This document shows positions 15,237-21,746 of a DNA stretch of 34,564 nt, one piece after another. The stretch is from the NCBI GenBank assembly GCA_009787745.1, contig WQST01000003.1:1-34564 (forward strand), read 5' to 3'. Every line of letters starts with the position of its first letter. The stretch's first letter is position 1. A model generated the notes under the pieces. It had not been told where the DNA came from. It was given only the letters and a program-made list of their open reading frames with translations, and made no database searches. The position numbers and the translations under genes are program-made. The DNA comes from Lachnospiraceae bacterium (lineage in GTDB: Bacteria > Bacillota > Clostridia > Lachnospirales > Lachnospiraceae).

Positions 15237-15836
15237 TTGAATATTATTTTTGCAACCAATAATCAGGATAAGTATAATGAGATAAAAGAAATTATGCAGG
15301 AATTTCCTGTTGGGATTTTATCGATGCGAGAAGCGGGTATTGATATGGATATCGAAGAAAATGGCTTAACTTTTATGGAAAATGCGATTATTAAAGCAAG
15401 AGCGGTCTATGAGGCGGCTTCGGAAGGGATGCTGGTTATCGCGGATGATTCGGGCTTGGAAGTAGATTACTTGAATAAGGAACCGGGCATTTATTCCGCT
15501 CGTTATTTAGGGGTTGATACATCATATCGGATTAAAAATCAGAGTTTGATTGATCGGCTTTCGGGTGTCCCTGATGAGAACCGGACGGCTCGTTTCGTTT
15601 GTGCGATAGCGGCTATTTTACCGAATGGTGATTTGCTGACTAGTGAAGAAACGATGGAAGGGCGTATAGATTATCAGGAGAGCGGGGAAAATGGCTTTGG
15701 TTATGACCCGATTTTTTACCTGCCCGAATATAAAATGACCTCAGCTTCATTATCTAAAGAGGATAAAAATGCAATTAGCCATCGGGGAAAAGCTTTAAAA
15801 GTAATGAAGGAAAAATTGTCAGATTATATTAGCTAA
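15237..15836 (+). CDS. rdgB: XTP/dITP diphosphatase, RdgB/HAM1 family
   Basis: A 199-residue Ham1-like pyrophosphatase that removes deaminated purine nucleotides (XTP, dITP, ITP). Start FATNNQDKYNEI is the substrate phosphate loop. IADDSGLEVDYL carries the metal-binding acids, GFGYDPIFYLPEY contacts the base, and SHRGKAL closes the site. The start is TTG at 15237, 8 nt after AGGGAG; a further TTG at 15210 upstream lacks a site. It follows the pseudo-amidase by 30 bp and is 10 bp from the phosphoesterase gene; the rdgB-yfcE pair is common in Clostridia. Confidence 0.93.
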   Translation: MNIIFATNNQDKYNEIKEIMQEFPVGILSMREAGIDMDIEENGLTFMENAIIKARAVYEAASEGMLVIADDSGLEVDYLNKEPGIYSARYLGVDTSYRIKNQSLIDRLSGVPDENRTARFVCAIAAILPNGDLLTSEETMEGRIDYQESGENGFGYDPIFYLPEYKMTSASLSKEDKNAISHRGKALKVMKEKLSDYIS

Positions 15837-15846
15837 AGGATTTTAC

Positions 15847-16326
15847 GTGAGAATATTAATTGTCAGTGATACACATCGTCATATCGATGATTTTGAAAAA
15901 GTATATATGAGGGTGCTGCCGATTGATTTGGTGGTTCATTGCGGTGACGCGGAGTTGAGTGAAGAAGCATTTAAACGGATTATCGGGTGTCCTTTGATGA
16001 TGGTTTCCGGTAATAATGATTTTTTTGCCGACTTGCCGCGTGAGATAGAGTTTATGATCGGCCGTTATAAGGTGTGGTTGCTTCATGGCCATAATTATTA
16101 CGTTACTGTCGAGGGGAAAACAATTCGGCGTGAAGCCGAAAGAAGAAATGCTGATATCGTAATTTATGGGCATACGCACAAGCCGATTATTGATATAATG
16201 CCTGAGCTTATCGCGGTAAACCCCGGCAGTTTGTGTTATCCGCGTCAGGAAGGGCGGCGTCCGTCGTTTATTATTATGGAAATCGATAAAGAAGGCGAAG
16301 CGCATTTTACGATAAATTATTTATGA
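15847..16326 (+). CDS. YfcE/MJ0936-type metallophosphoesterase
   Basis: A 159-residue calcineurin-like phosphoesterase with all metal ligands visible: SDTHRH, HCGDAE, SGNNDF, LLHGHNY and YGHTHKP. The family (YfcE, MJ0936) hydrolyses phosphodiesters with Mn or Ni in vitro; the physiological substrate is not settled. The start is GTG at 15847, preceded by AAAGGA at 6 nt. It is probably the last gene of the operon beginning at the methyltransferase. Confidence 0.9.
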   Translation: MRILIVSDTHRHIDDFEKVYMRVLPIDLVVHCGDAELSEEAFKRIIGCPLMMVSGNNDFFADLPREIEFMIGRYKVWLLHGHNYYVTVEGKTIRREAERRNADIVIYGHTHKPIIDIMPELIAVNPGSLCYPRQEGRRPSFIIMEIDKEGEAHFTINYL

Positions 16327-16418
16327 TAACTGTGATGGGTTTTCATGCTAAGAATATAGCTTTTTTGGTGAGTTGGCAGAGGGATTTTAAATTTTTTGAT
16401 TTAAATTAAGAAAATTGA

Positions 16419-16447
16419 TTGACATAGAAGTTCGCATATTATATAAT
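16419..16447 (+). promoter_or_regulatory. tRNA operon promoter
   Basis: Consensus TTGACA (16419-16424), 17 bp, TATAAT (16442-16447), 47 bp before tRNA-Pro. Confidence 0.85.
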
Positions 16448-16494
16448 AACCCTTGCATGTGAAAAACAGATTAAATATCCTGTCCCACCAAGAG

Positions 16495-16569
16495 CGGGGT
16501 GTGGCTCAGCTTGGCTAGAGCGCCTGGTTTGGGACCAGGAGGTCGCAGGTTCGAATCCTGTCACCCCGA
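16495..16569 (+). tRNA. tRNA-Pro (UGG)
   Basis: Acceptor CGGGGTG/CACCCCG, anticodon loop TTTGGGA, discriminator A, no encoded CCA. First of the six-gene tRNA operon. Confidence 0.95.
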
Positions 16570-16604
16570 TTGAAGTGAACAATGATAATTAAATAATAAA
16601 TTAT

Positions 16605-16675
16605 GCGGGTGTAGTTCAATGGTAGAACACTAGCCTTCCAAGCTAGATACGTGGGTTCGATTCCCATCACCCGCT
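16605..16675 (+). tRNA. tRNA-Gly (UCC)
   Basis: Acceptor GCGGGTG/CACCCGC, anticodon loop CTTCCAA, discriminator T, no encoded CCA; 71 nt. Confidence 0.95.
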
Positions 16676-16744
16676 TCCGGGTTATGACGCCCGGCTTTAG
16701 CGGGGAATATCGCCCAGCTTTAAATTGGGATACCCTGTGCGAGT

Positions 16745-16818
<74 letters not shown>

Positions 16819-16861
16819 TCATGAAGATATTCCGATTCTGCTCCGCAGGCGGTTCATGACA

Positions 16862-16891
16862 GAAGAATGACACATAAATGTGCCATTCTTC
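16862..16891 (+). other. Hairpin in the tRNA operon spacer
   Basis: AAGAATG and CACA pair with TGTG and CATTCTT around a TAAA loop in the Arg-His spacer. No T-tract, so it may be an RNA-processing signal rather than a terminator. Confidence 0.45.
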
Positions 16892-16916
16892 ATTGTTAGA
16901 TGAAGCTATTATATAT

Positions 16917-16991
16917 GGTGGATATAGCACAGTTGGTTAGAGCGTCAGATTGTGGTTCTGAAGGTCGTGGGTTCGAATCCCATTATCCACC
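16917..16991 (+). tRNA. tRNA-His (GUG)
   Basis: Eight-pair acceptor stem GGTGGATA/TATCCACC including the His-specific extra G(-1) paired with C73; anticodon loop TTGTGGT; no encoded CA end. Confidence 0.95.
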
Positions 16992-17016
16992 TTGACCGGG
17001 AGCAGGTGAATAAATT

Positions 17017-17088
17017 TGGGCTATCGCCAAGCGGTAAGGCACAGGACTTTGACTCCTGCATTCGCTGGTTCAAATCCAGCTAGCCCAG
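17017..17088 (+). tRNA. tRNA-Gln (UUG)
   Basis: Acceptor TGGGCTA/TAGCCCA, anticodon loop CTTTGAC, discriminator G, no encoded CCA. Confidence 0.95.
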
Positions 17089-17110
17089 TTGTCTTTTTGG
17101 GACAAAATAG

Positions 17111-17183
17111 GGGCGTGTAGCTCAGTTGGTAGAGCACTTGACTTTTAATCAAGTTGTCCGGAGTTCGAGCCTCCGCACGCTCA
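17111..17183 (+). tRNA. tRNA-Lys (UUU)
   Basis: Acceptor GGGCGTG/CACGCTC with one G-U pair, anticodon loop CTTTTAA, discriminator A, no encoded CCA. Its 3' half (17147-17183) is repeated at 19653-19689, which marks it as an integration target. Confidence 0.95.
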
Positions 17184-17206
17184 GTAATTATTAAAATTTT
17201 CACCTT

Positions 17207-17256
17207 AAACTTGGACAAGCTGTTATAATTTCAACAGTTTGTCCAAGTTTATTTTT
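17207..17256 (+). terminator. tRNA operon terminator
   Basis: A long stem (AAACTTGGACAA with TTGTCCAAGTTT, inner CTGTT/AACAG) at 17207-17250, followed by ATTTTT. A second, slightly decayed copy lies at 19713-19761. Confidence 0.9.
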
Positions 17257-17467
17257 AGCTAATTGGCAAATCTATATGCGTTGATTATTAAGAATATTTA
17301 AACCTTTTTCAAATAATCACCGCACCTAATATTCTATACTATCAATTAAGCGGTGAAGATTTTGCCGAATGTTTTTTCTCAGCAAAAAACTATCCGATCT
17401 TGACACGCTCAAAATCGCCAAAATAATGGGCTTTAGGTTCGGTGAAACGCTTTTATTAAACGAACTC

Positions 17468-17687
17468 TAATTAATTCAAAATTGACTTTTTGTTGATAAA
17501 TGGGTATAATGCCTTTAAGGGGAGTTGATTGAAATGGAAAATACCGTGAAGCCTTTACCATTAACAAAAGTAGAAATTGAAAAAGAGCGCGTTGCGTTGC
17601 ATGAATCTCTTTTGCCTTTAAGTGACTCCATGAAATCAAAACCATACAAAGAGGTTTTTGCAGAGATAAAAGAGAATGCAAACCTTT
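17468..17687. repeat. Direct repeat block 2, left copy
   Basis: 220 bp matching 19761-19978 (218 bp, two single-base deletions and scattered substitutions). In the right copy it abuts block 1 directly; here 212 bp of extra sequence (17256-17467) intervenes. That insert has small inverted repeats (AGAATATT/AATATTCT, CACCGC/GCGGTG) and no convincing gene. Confidence 0.85.
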
Positions 17688-17701
17688 GTGTTTCGTTGTG
17701 A
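17534..17701 (+). CDS. 55-residue hypothetical protein
   Basis: ATG at 17534 follows AAGGGGAG; the frame MENTVKPLPLTKVEIEKERV... is hydrophilic and mostly helical with one conserved-looking block LLPLSDSMKSKPYKEVFAEI. I do not recognise it. The paralogous copy at 19827 is broken by two single-base deletions, while this one is open, weak evidence that it is or was translated. It lies in the tRNA-Lys island. Confidence 0.45.
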   Translation: MENTVKPLPLTKVEIEKERVALHESLLPLSDSMKSKPYKEVFAEIKENANLCVSL

Positions 17702-17756
17702 AAGAAGCAATTCATGTTATTTTCTTCATTTCCGGGTTAAATTATTTTTAAATTGT

Positions 17757-17817
17757 TATAAAACACGCGAAATTTTGGATGGCTGAAGCACAGTTTAAAT
17801 TTCTTGCGTGTTTTATA
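17757..17817. repeat. 12-bp inverted repeat before the GTPase promoter
   Basis: TATAAAACACGC (17757-17768) and GCGTGTTTTATA (17806-17817), with additional AAATTT/AAATTT matching inside. The right arm overlaps the promoter spacer, so it could be an operator. Confidence 0.6.
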
Positions 17818-17832
17818 TAAAAACGTTATAAT
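17804..17832 (+). promoter_or_regulatory. Putative GTPase promoter
   Basis: TTGCGT (17804-17809), 17 bp, TATAAT (17827-17832), 70 bp before the GTPase ATG. Confidence 0.6.
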
Positions 17833-17902
17833 CGAACATGAGAAAAGATTTGCGCGAAATTACATAGCTTAGATAATACTCATAAACTTAGAGGGAAAAT
17901 AC

Positions 17903-19063
17903 ATGGAAAGAGGAAATGTTTTAGTTATTGGTAATTCAGGTGTGGGTAAATCTACTTTGATCAACACCGTCCTCGGAGAAGATAAAGCGGAAACAGGTTG
18001 GGGTACAGAAGGTAGAACAGATAGATTAAATATATATGAAAGTAGTAAAATACCTTTTCGGATAATAGACACAGTTGGTTTTGAACCATCATTAATAAAA
18101 GAATATAAGGCTATTAGTGCTGTTAAAAAATGGTCGAAAAACAGCGCAAATGAAGGACATAATGATAATCAAATTAATGTTATTTGGTTTTGTGTAGATG
18201 GATGTTCTGCAAAGTTATTTCCGAATGTGATAAAAAATCTTTCAAAAGCAACATCTATGTGGAAAACAGTTCCAATAATTGTTGTTATAACTAAATCATA
18301 TGCTGTTCCCGATCGAGAAAAAAATATTGAAATGGTTAACAACGCATTTGCAAAGCAGAAACGTTCAAGCAATTTACGCAAAGTTATTCCCGTTATTGCG
18401 TCTATATTTGTATTAAATGATAGTGCTTATGCAGCACCGGAAGGGATTACTGAACTTATAGACGTTACAAATGAATTAATGCCGGAAGGGGTAAAAGCAG
18501 GTGAGGCAGACATTGCCGCTTTCAAATTGAAACGAAAAAGATTTATGGCACATGGAGTAATCGGGGGTTCAACTACAGCGGCAGTAGTAGTAGGAGCTGT
18601 TCCAGTGCCGTTTCCTGATGCATTGATACTCTCACCAATAGAAGTAGCCGAGGTTAACGCTCTTGCTCAAATATATGAAATTAATAAAAATGAAGGCTCA
18701 AAGCAATTGCTTAATACTATTGTTGAAGTTGGAACTGTAAGTATTGTGGCAAAACAAGCAATAAATGCATTAAAGGCAATTCCGGGAGTTAATTTGGGTG
18801 CAAGCGTTTTAAACGCAATAATTGCCGGAAGTATTGTAGCGGCTCTTGGTGAAGGAACAATATATATTTTTGAACAAGTATATTTGGGCAAAAAAAGTGT
18901 TTCAGATATTGACTGGGTAAAAAAGATATTGGAGTCAAAATTGACTTCACAATTAACAGACATTGTAAAAACTATTATAGAGAAGGTCAATCAGAATACT
19001 GATAGTAAAGCTGTTGCAAGCATTATATCAGATGTGTTCAAGGATTATTTTAGTAATAATTAA
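17903..19063 (+). CDS. GTPase with C-terminal DUF697 membrane-associated domain
   Basis: A 386-residue protein. The N-terminal P-loop GTPase domain shows G1 GNSGVGKS (10-17), the G2 Thr region near 31-39, G3 DTVGF (56-60) and a G4 in VVITKSY (TKS, not the usual NKxD; 130-132). Residues about 205-330 are a DUF697-type domain with long hydrophobic helices (VIGGSTTAAVVVGAVPVPFPDA), pointing to membrane association. AGAGGG precedes the ATG. Such proteins are common accessory genes; defence or stress roles have been proposed for relatives, but nothing here proves it. It lies alone in the tRNA-Lys island with its own promoter and terminator. Confidence 0.82.
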   Translation: MERGNVLVIGNSGVGKSTLINTVLGEDKAETGWGTEGRTDRLNIYESSKIPFRIIDTVGFEPSLIKEYKAISAVKKWSKNSANEGHNDNQINVIWFCVDGCSAKLFPNVIKNLSKATSMWKTVPIIVVITKSYAVPDREKNIEMVNNAFAKQKRSSNLRKVIPVIASIFVLNDSAYAAPEGITELIDVTNELMPEGVKAGEADIAAFKLKRKRFMAHGVIGGSTTAAVVVGAVPVPFPDALILSPIEVAEVNALAQIYEINKNEGSKQLLNTIVEVGTVSIVAKQAINALKAIPGVNLGASVLNAIIAGSIVAALGEGTIYIFEQVYLGKKSVSDIDWVKKILESKLTSQLTDIVKTIIEKVNQNTDSKAVASIISDVFKDYFSNN

Positions 19064-19128
19064 GATATTTCTACTGGTGAGGAATTTTTATAAATCTTTA
19101 CGAAAATATCTCATCTTTCTTTGCATAG

Positions 19129-19174
19129 AAAAATCCCGAGAGTATTGGTTTATCACTAAAATCTCGGGATTTTT
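19129..19174 (+). terminator. Rho-independent terminator of the GTPase gene
   Basis: Perfect 13-bp stem AAAAATCCCGAGA / TCTCGGGATTTTT; the right arm provides the T-tract. Confidence 0.9.
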
Positions 19175-19250
19175 ATGTTGATTGATATCTGGTCGCGCCT
19201 GAACGGTAACTATATATCAGACGTTTAAATGAAAAGTTTTCGCGTTATTT

Positions 19251-19279
19251 TTGACAAAAGACACTATATATGATACTAT
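19251..19279 (+). promoter_or_regulatory. Promoter of the small toxin-antitoxin-like pair
   Basis: TTGACA (19251-19256), 17 bp, TACTAT (19274-19279). The direct repeats ACACTATATATGA (19261) and ACACTATATGA (19292) flank the -10 and could bind an autoregulator. Confidence 0.65.
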
Positions 19280-19321
19280 TTAGTACAGAGAACACTATAT
19301 GAACGAATAGGTAGAGATGAT

Positions 19322-19495
19322 ATGAGCGAAAAAGAAATTCGTGAATTAAAAGAATCAATGGAACAAGAACTTGCCCGTCCAATAACACCCCAGGAAGCAA
19401 AAAGGAATTTGGTTGCTGTTGGTGTGTATACTCGGAATGGTAAACTCACCAAAAGAGGAAAAAGCACATTTCAATATTTTTCGCAGAGGTCATAA
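19322..19495 (+). CDS. 57-residue antitoxin-like small protein
   Basis: The product ends in GVYTRNGKLTKRGKSTFQYF. Small proteins with an A/V-G-I/V-Y-T-x-x-G-x-L-T motif precede FHGCD-type putative toxins in many bacteria. Here the next reading frame starts with that toxin signature (19499). The N-terminal part is charged and helical. GGTAGAG is a weak ribosome binding site. Assignment as an antitoxin is by this arrangement only. Confidence 0.5.
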   Translation: MSEKEIRELKESMEQELARPITPQEAKRNLVAVGVYTRNGKLTKRGKSTFQYFSQRS

Positions 19496-19498
19496 TTC

Positions 19499-19594
19499 TT
19501 GTATAATAAACTTCCCAATTTGATAATCGCCTTTCATGGATGCGATCAAACTACTTTACCACTTCAGGAATTAGATGAGCCTTTTATAGTATAA
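19499..19594 (+). pseudogene. Truncated FHGCD-type putative toxin
   Basis: TTG at 19499 begins MYNKLPNLIIAFHGCDQ, the N-terminal signature (IxAFHGCD) of a family usually about 150-200 residues long with a downstream YDWLGxGxYFWE motif. After 31 codons the frame stops, and the rest is missing, probably lost when the island recombined. It begins 3 bp after the antitoxin-like gene. Confidence 0.5.
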
Positions 19595-19652
19595 ATAGGC
19601 AATAAAATATGGTTACTATTTGGTTACTGCTCAACCAAAAAGTTAATAAAAA

Positions 19653-19978
19653 AATCAAGTTGTCTGGAGTTCGAGCCTCCGCACGCTCAGTAATTATTAA
19701 AATTTTCACCTTAAACTTGGACAAGCTGTTATAATTTCAACAGTTTGTCTAAGTTTATTTTAATTAATTCAAATTTAACTTTTTGCTGATAAATGGGTAT
19801 AATGTCTTTAAAGGGAGTTGATTGAAATGGAAATACCGTGAAGCCTTTATCACTAACAAAAATAGAAGTTGAAAAGAGCGCGTTGCGTTGCATGAATCTC
19901 TTTTGCCTTTAAGCGACCCCATGAAATCAAAACCATACAAAGAAGTTTTTGCGGAGGTAAAAGAGAATGTAAACCTTT
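19653..19978. repeat. Right copy of the tRNA-Lys/terminator/small-ORF module
   Basis: Block 1 (19653-19761) and block 2 (19761-19978) match 17147-17255 and 17468-17687 but are joined directly. It contains the tRNA-Lys 3' half without its 5' half, a decayed terminator and the broken small ORF. Confidence 0.85.
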
Positions 19979-19980
19979 AG
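19827..19980 (+). pseudogene. Broken copy of the 55-residue gene
   Basis: Two single-base deletions (in the GAAAATACC and GAAAAAGAGC stretches) put a stop after four codons. Otherwise nearly identical to 17534-17701. Confidence 0.7.
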
Positions 19981-20096
19981 CGTTAATATGTCTGATATGT
20001 CAAAAAGTGATTTAGTCGAAATAAAGATTTACTTTTGCTTTTTAGCCGCTAAATTTCGGTAGCCGCTAAATTTCCGCTAAATTTCAAAAAAACTCC

Positions 20097-20125
20097 TTGC
20101 TATTCTACTCAAAGTATGCTACCAT
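20097..20125 (+). promoter_or_regulatory. Putative rpsF operon promoter
   Basis: TTGCTA (20097-20102), 17 bp, TACCAT (20120-20125). Upstream, TAGCCGCTAAATTTC is repeated (20044 and 20060) with a third partial copy at 20074. Confidence 0.45.
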
Positions 20126-20204
20126 AAAATTCCGTGATATACAAGCATCTTAGAAAGTATCTATATCAAAAGTAGAATAAACTTCATCTAAATGCCATTC
20201 CTTG

Positions 20205-20237
20205 CTCCTTTTTATGGGGGCCAGAGACCAAAAGGAG
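20205..20237 (+). promoter_or_regulatory. rpsF leader hairpin that hides the ribosome binding site
   Basis: CTCCTTTT (20205-20212) is complementary to AAAAGGAG (20230-20237), which contains the rpsF ribosome binding site; the loop is GGGGGCCAGAGACC-like. Such a fold would allow repression of rpsF translation, as known for S6:S18 autoregulation in other bacteria; the specific S6:S18 motif could not be confirmed by eye. Confidence 0.5.
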
Positions 20238-20246
20238 GTAACCAGC

Positions 20247-20534
20247 ATGAACAAGTATGAATTATGCGTTGTTGTGAGTGCGAAAATCGAAGAGGAAGAA
20301 AGAGTTTCCACCATCAATAAGGTAAAAGAACTGATCGAAAGATTCGGCGGTCAAATTACCAATGTTGATGAATGGGGCAAGAAAAGATTAGCCTATGAAA
20401 TCCAGAAAATGAAAGACGGCTACTTTAATTTCATCCACTTTGATGCTGAAAGCACAGCGCCGATTGAAATCGAAAGCAGAATCCGCATTATGGATAATGT
20501 TATTCGCTTTTTGTGCGTACGGCAGGATAAGTAG
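20247..20534 (+). CDS. rpsF: 30S ribosomal protein S6
   Basis: A 95-residue S6 protein. MNKYELCVVVSAKIEEEE and GKKRLAYEIQKMKDGYFNFIHFDAES are conserved S6 blocks, with the RIMDNVIRFLCVR helix at the end. It binds S18 on the platform of the small subunit. ATG 20247 follows AAAGGAGGTAACCAGC; a longer frame from 20202 would include the regulatory leader. First gene of rpsF-ssb-rpsR, with ssb starting 36 bp later. Confidence 0.97.
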   Translation: MNKYELCVVVSAKIEEEERVSTINKVKELIERFGGQITNVDEWGKKRLAYEIQKMKDGYFNFIHFDAESTAPIEIESRIRIMDNVIRFLCVRQDK

Positions 20535-20570
20535 CCGGGAAATTCCACGCATGATGGAATAGGAGAAGTT

Positions 20571-21029
20571 ATGAATAAAGTAATTTTAATGGGACGTTTA
20601 ACCAGAGATCCGGAAGTAAGGTATTCACAGGGTGAAGGCAGTATGGCAATAGCCAGATATACTCTGGCCGTAGATCGCCGTTTCAGCCGAAATAATGATG
20701 ATCAGACAGCCGACTTTATTGGTTGTGTTGCTTTTGGTAAAACCGGCGAGTTCGCGGAAAAGTACTTGCGTAAAGGTACTAAGATCGCTGTAACAGGCCG
20801 TATCCAGACAGGCAGCTACACGAACAAAGACGGGGTCAAAATCTATACAACGGATGTTGTCGTCGAAGACCACGAGTTTTGCGAGAGCAAAAATTCAGGC
20901 GGCAGTGAAGGCGGCAATTATTCAGGCGGCGGTTATTCAGGAAGTAGTTCCGGTCGCCAAGAACCATCAGCCGGTGACGGTTTTATGAATATCCCCGATG
21001 GGATTGATGAAGAACTCCCTTTCAACTAA
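20571..21029 (+). CDS. ssb: Single-stranded DNA-binding protein
   Basis: A 152-residue SSB. The OB fold spans about 1-105 (MNKVILMGRLTRDPEVRY, then FAEKYLRKGTKIAVTGRIQTG), followed by a Gly/Ser-rich linker (110-135) and an acidic tail DEELPFN that recruits repair and replication proteins. The tail ends one residue after the usual terminal Phe. AGGAG lies before the ATG. Location between rpsF and rpsR is the standard Firmicute order. Confidence 0.97.
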   Translation: MNKVILMGRLTRDPEVRYSQGEGSMAIARYTLAVDRRFSRNNDDQTADFIGCVAFGKTGEFAEKYLRKGTKIAVTGRIQTGSYTNKDGVKIYTTDVVVEDHEFCESKNSGGSEGGNYSGGGYSGSSSGRQEPSAGDGFMNIPDGIDEELPFN

Positions 21030-21063
21030 GAAGAGGATTAATATTATTTAGGAGGCAATGAAT

Positions 21064-21324
21064 ATGGCTTACAATAGAGGTGATAAACCCGATTTTCCCA
21101 AAAGAAAAGGCGGTCTTCGCAGAAGGAAGAAAGTTTGTATTTTTTGTGGGAAAGACAGCGTTATTGATTATAAAGATACCGGTAAATTAAAAAGATATGT
21201 TTCAGAGCGCGGTAAAATTTTACCTCGCCGCATCACAGGCAACTGTGCCAAACATCAAAGAGCTTTAACGGTCGCCATCAAACGGGCGCGTCACGTTTCA
21301 TTGATGCCATACGTGATGGATTAA
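21064..21324 (+). CDS. rpsR: 30S ribosomal protein S18
   Basis: An 86-residue S18. It carries VCIFCGKD and TGNCAKHQRAL, that is CxxC and CxxH, so it is the zinc-binding (C+) form. DYKDTGKLKRYVSERGKILPRRITG is the core. AGGAGG at 21050-21055 is spaced 8 nt from ATG 21064 but only 2 nt from ATG 21058, so 21064 is chosen. A terminator follows. Confidence 0.96.
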   Translation: MAYNRGDKPDFPKRKGGLRRRKKVCIFCGKDSVIDYKDTGKLKRYVSERGKILPRRITGNCAKHQRALTVAIKRARHVSLMPYVMD

Positions 21325-21354
21325 TTACGGCAAACACATTGTCAAAACAGCATT

Positions 21355-21388
21355 AACAGTTATCAGGCATCTGCTTGATAACTGTTTT
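21355..21388 (+). terminator. Terminator of rpsF-ssb-rpsR
   Basis: Stem AACAGTTATCA / TGATAACTGTT (21355-21386) running into four T residues. Confidence 0.88.
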
Positions 21389-21481
21389 ATGCTATTAGAA
21401 ATTGCGTCTTATACAAACTCCGCGATAATTTACATGGCAGATACAAAAAATCATTGCAGTAAAAATTGTAAATATATGTAA

Positions 21482-21646
21482 ATCATGATATAATGACGTT
21501 AGTCATTATATCTGCGCATCTTTAGTGCGCATCTCCCAGAGGGCATAATTTGCGTAGCAAATCATGAATAATGACGTTAGTCATTATATCTGCGCGTCTT
21601 TTAGTACGCATCCATAACCGCCTGACGGCGGCGGGAGGGCTATAAT
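21482..21646. repeat. Dispersed repeat, tandem copies 2 and 3
   Basis: Two units starting at 21482 and 21561 (period 79 bp) share the palindrome around GATATAATGAC-GTTA-GTCATTATATC, the GCGC stem and, in the first unit, CCCAGAGGGCAT with copy 1 at 10500. The array ends in CTATAATGTTGTTG (21640), matching the TATAATGTT end of copy 1. It fills most of the gap between rpsR and gdpP. Confidence 0.85.
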
Positions 21647-21664
21647 GTTGTTGTGTAAAAGGTT

Positions 21665-21697
21665 GCCCGCTTTTCGGGTTTTTACTATTAATAGTAA
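21665..21697 (+). other. Attenuator-like hairpin and palindrome in the gdpP leader
   Basis: GCCCG-CTTTT-CGGGT followed by five T residues (21665-21683) is a short terminator-like hairpin, overlapped by the perfect 16-bp palindrome TTACTATTAATAGTAA (21682-21697). Both lie in the 5' leader of gdpP. Confidence 0.5.
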
Positions 21698-21722
21698 GCC
21701 TGTATTTTCAGGAGGTTGCCTT

Positions 21723-21746
21723 ATGAAAGATAATGGTCATATATGA
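21723..21746 (+). CDS. 7-codon leader ORF coupled to gdpP
   Basis: ATG at 21723 has the only strong ribosome binding site of the region (AGGAGG, 7 nt spacing) and encodes MKDNGHI. Its stop TGA overlaps the gdpP ATG (ATGA). gdpP itself has no clear site, so ribosomes most likely reach it by termination-reinitiation here. Confidence 0.6.
   Translation: MKDNGHI

Larger units (their letters stand above)
17147..19761. mobile_element. Island inserted at tRNA-Lys, bounded by long direct repeats
   Basis: The 109-nt segment 17147-17255 (tRNA-Lys 3' half, terminator) recurs at 19653-19761 with two substitutions. The repeat begins in the anticodon arm, the usual crossover of tRNA-targeting tyrosine integrases. 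Between the copies lie a 55-codon gene, a GTPase-DUF697 gene and a broken small toxin-antitoxin pair. No integrase gene remains. Just before the right repeat, GGTTACTATTTGGTTACT resembles the edge sequence often seen after such integrases. The similarity extends further (see 17468 and 19761), so more than a simple att duplication occurred. Confidence 0.65.

Noticed and set aside
17433..17715. Two overlapping minus-strand frames before the GTPase
   Set aside because: They are antisense to the 55-codon gene with a ribosome binding site, and the duplicate copy does not keep them open.
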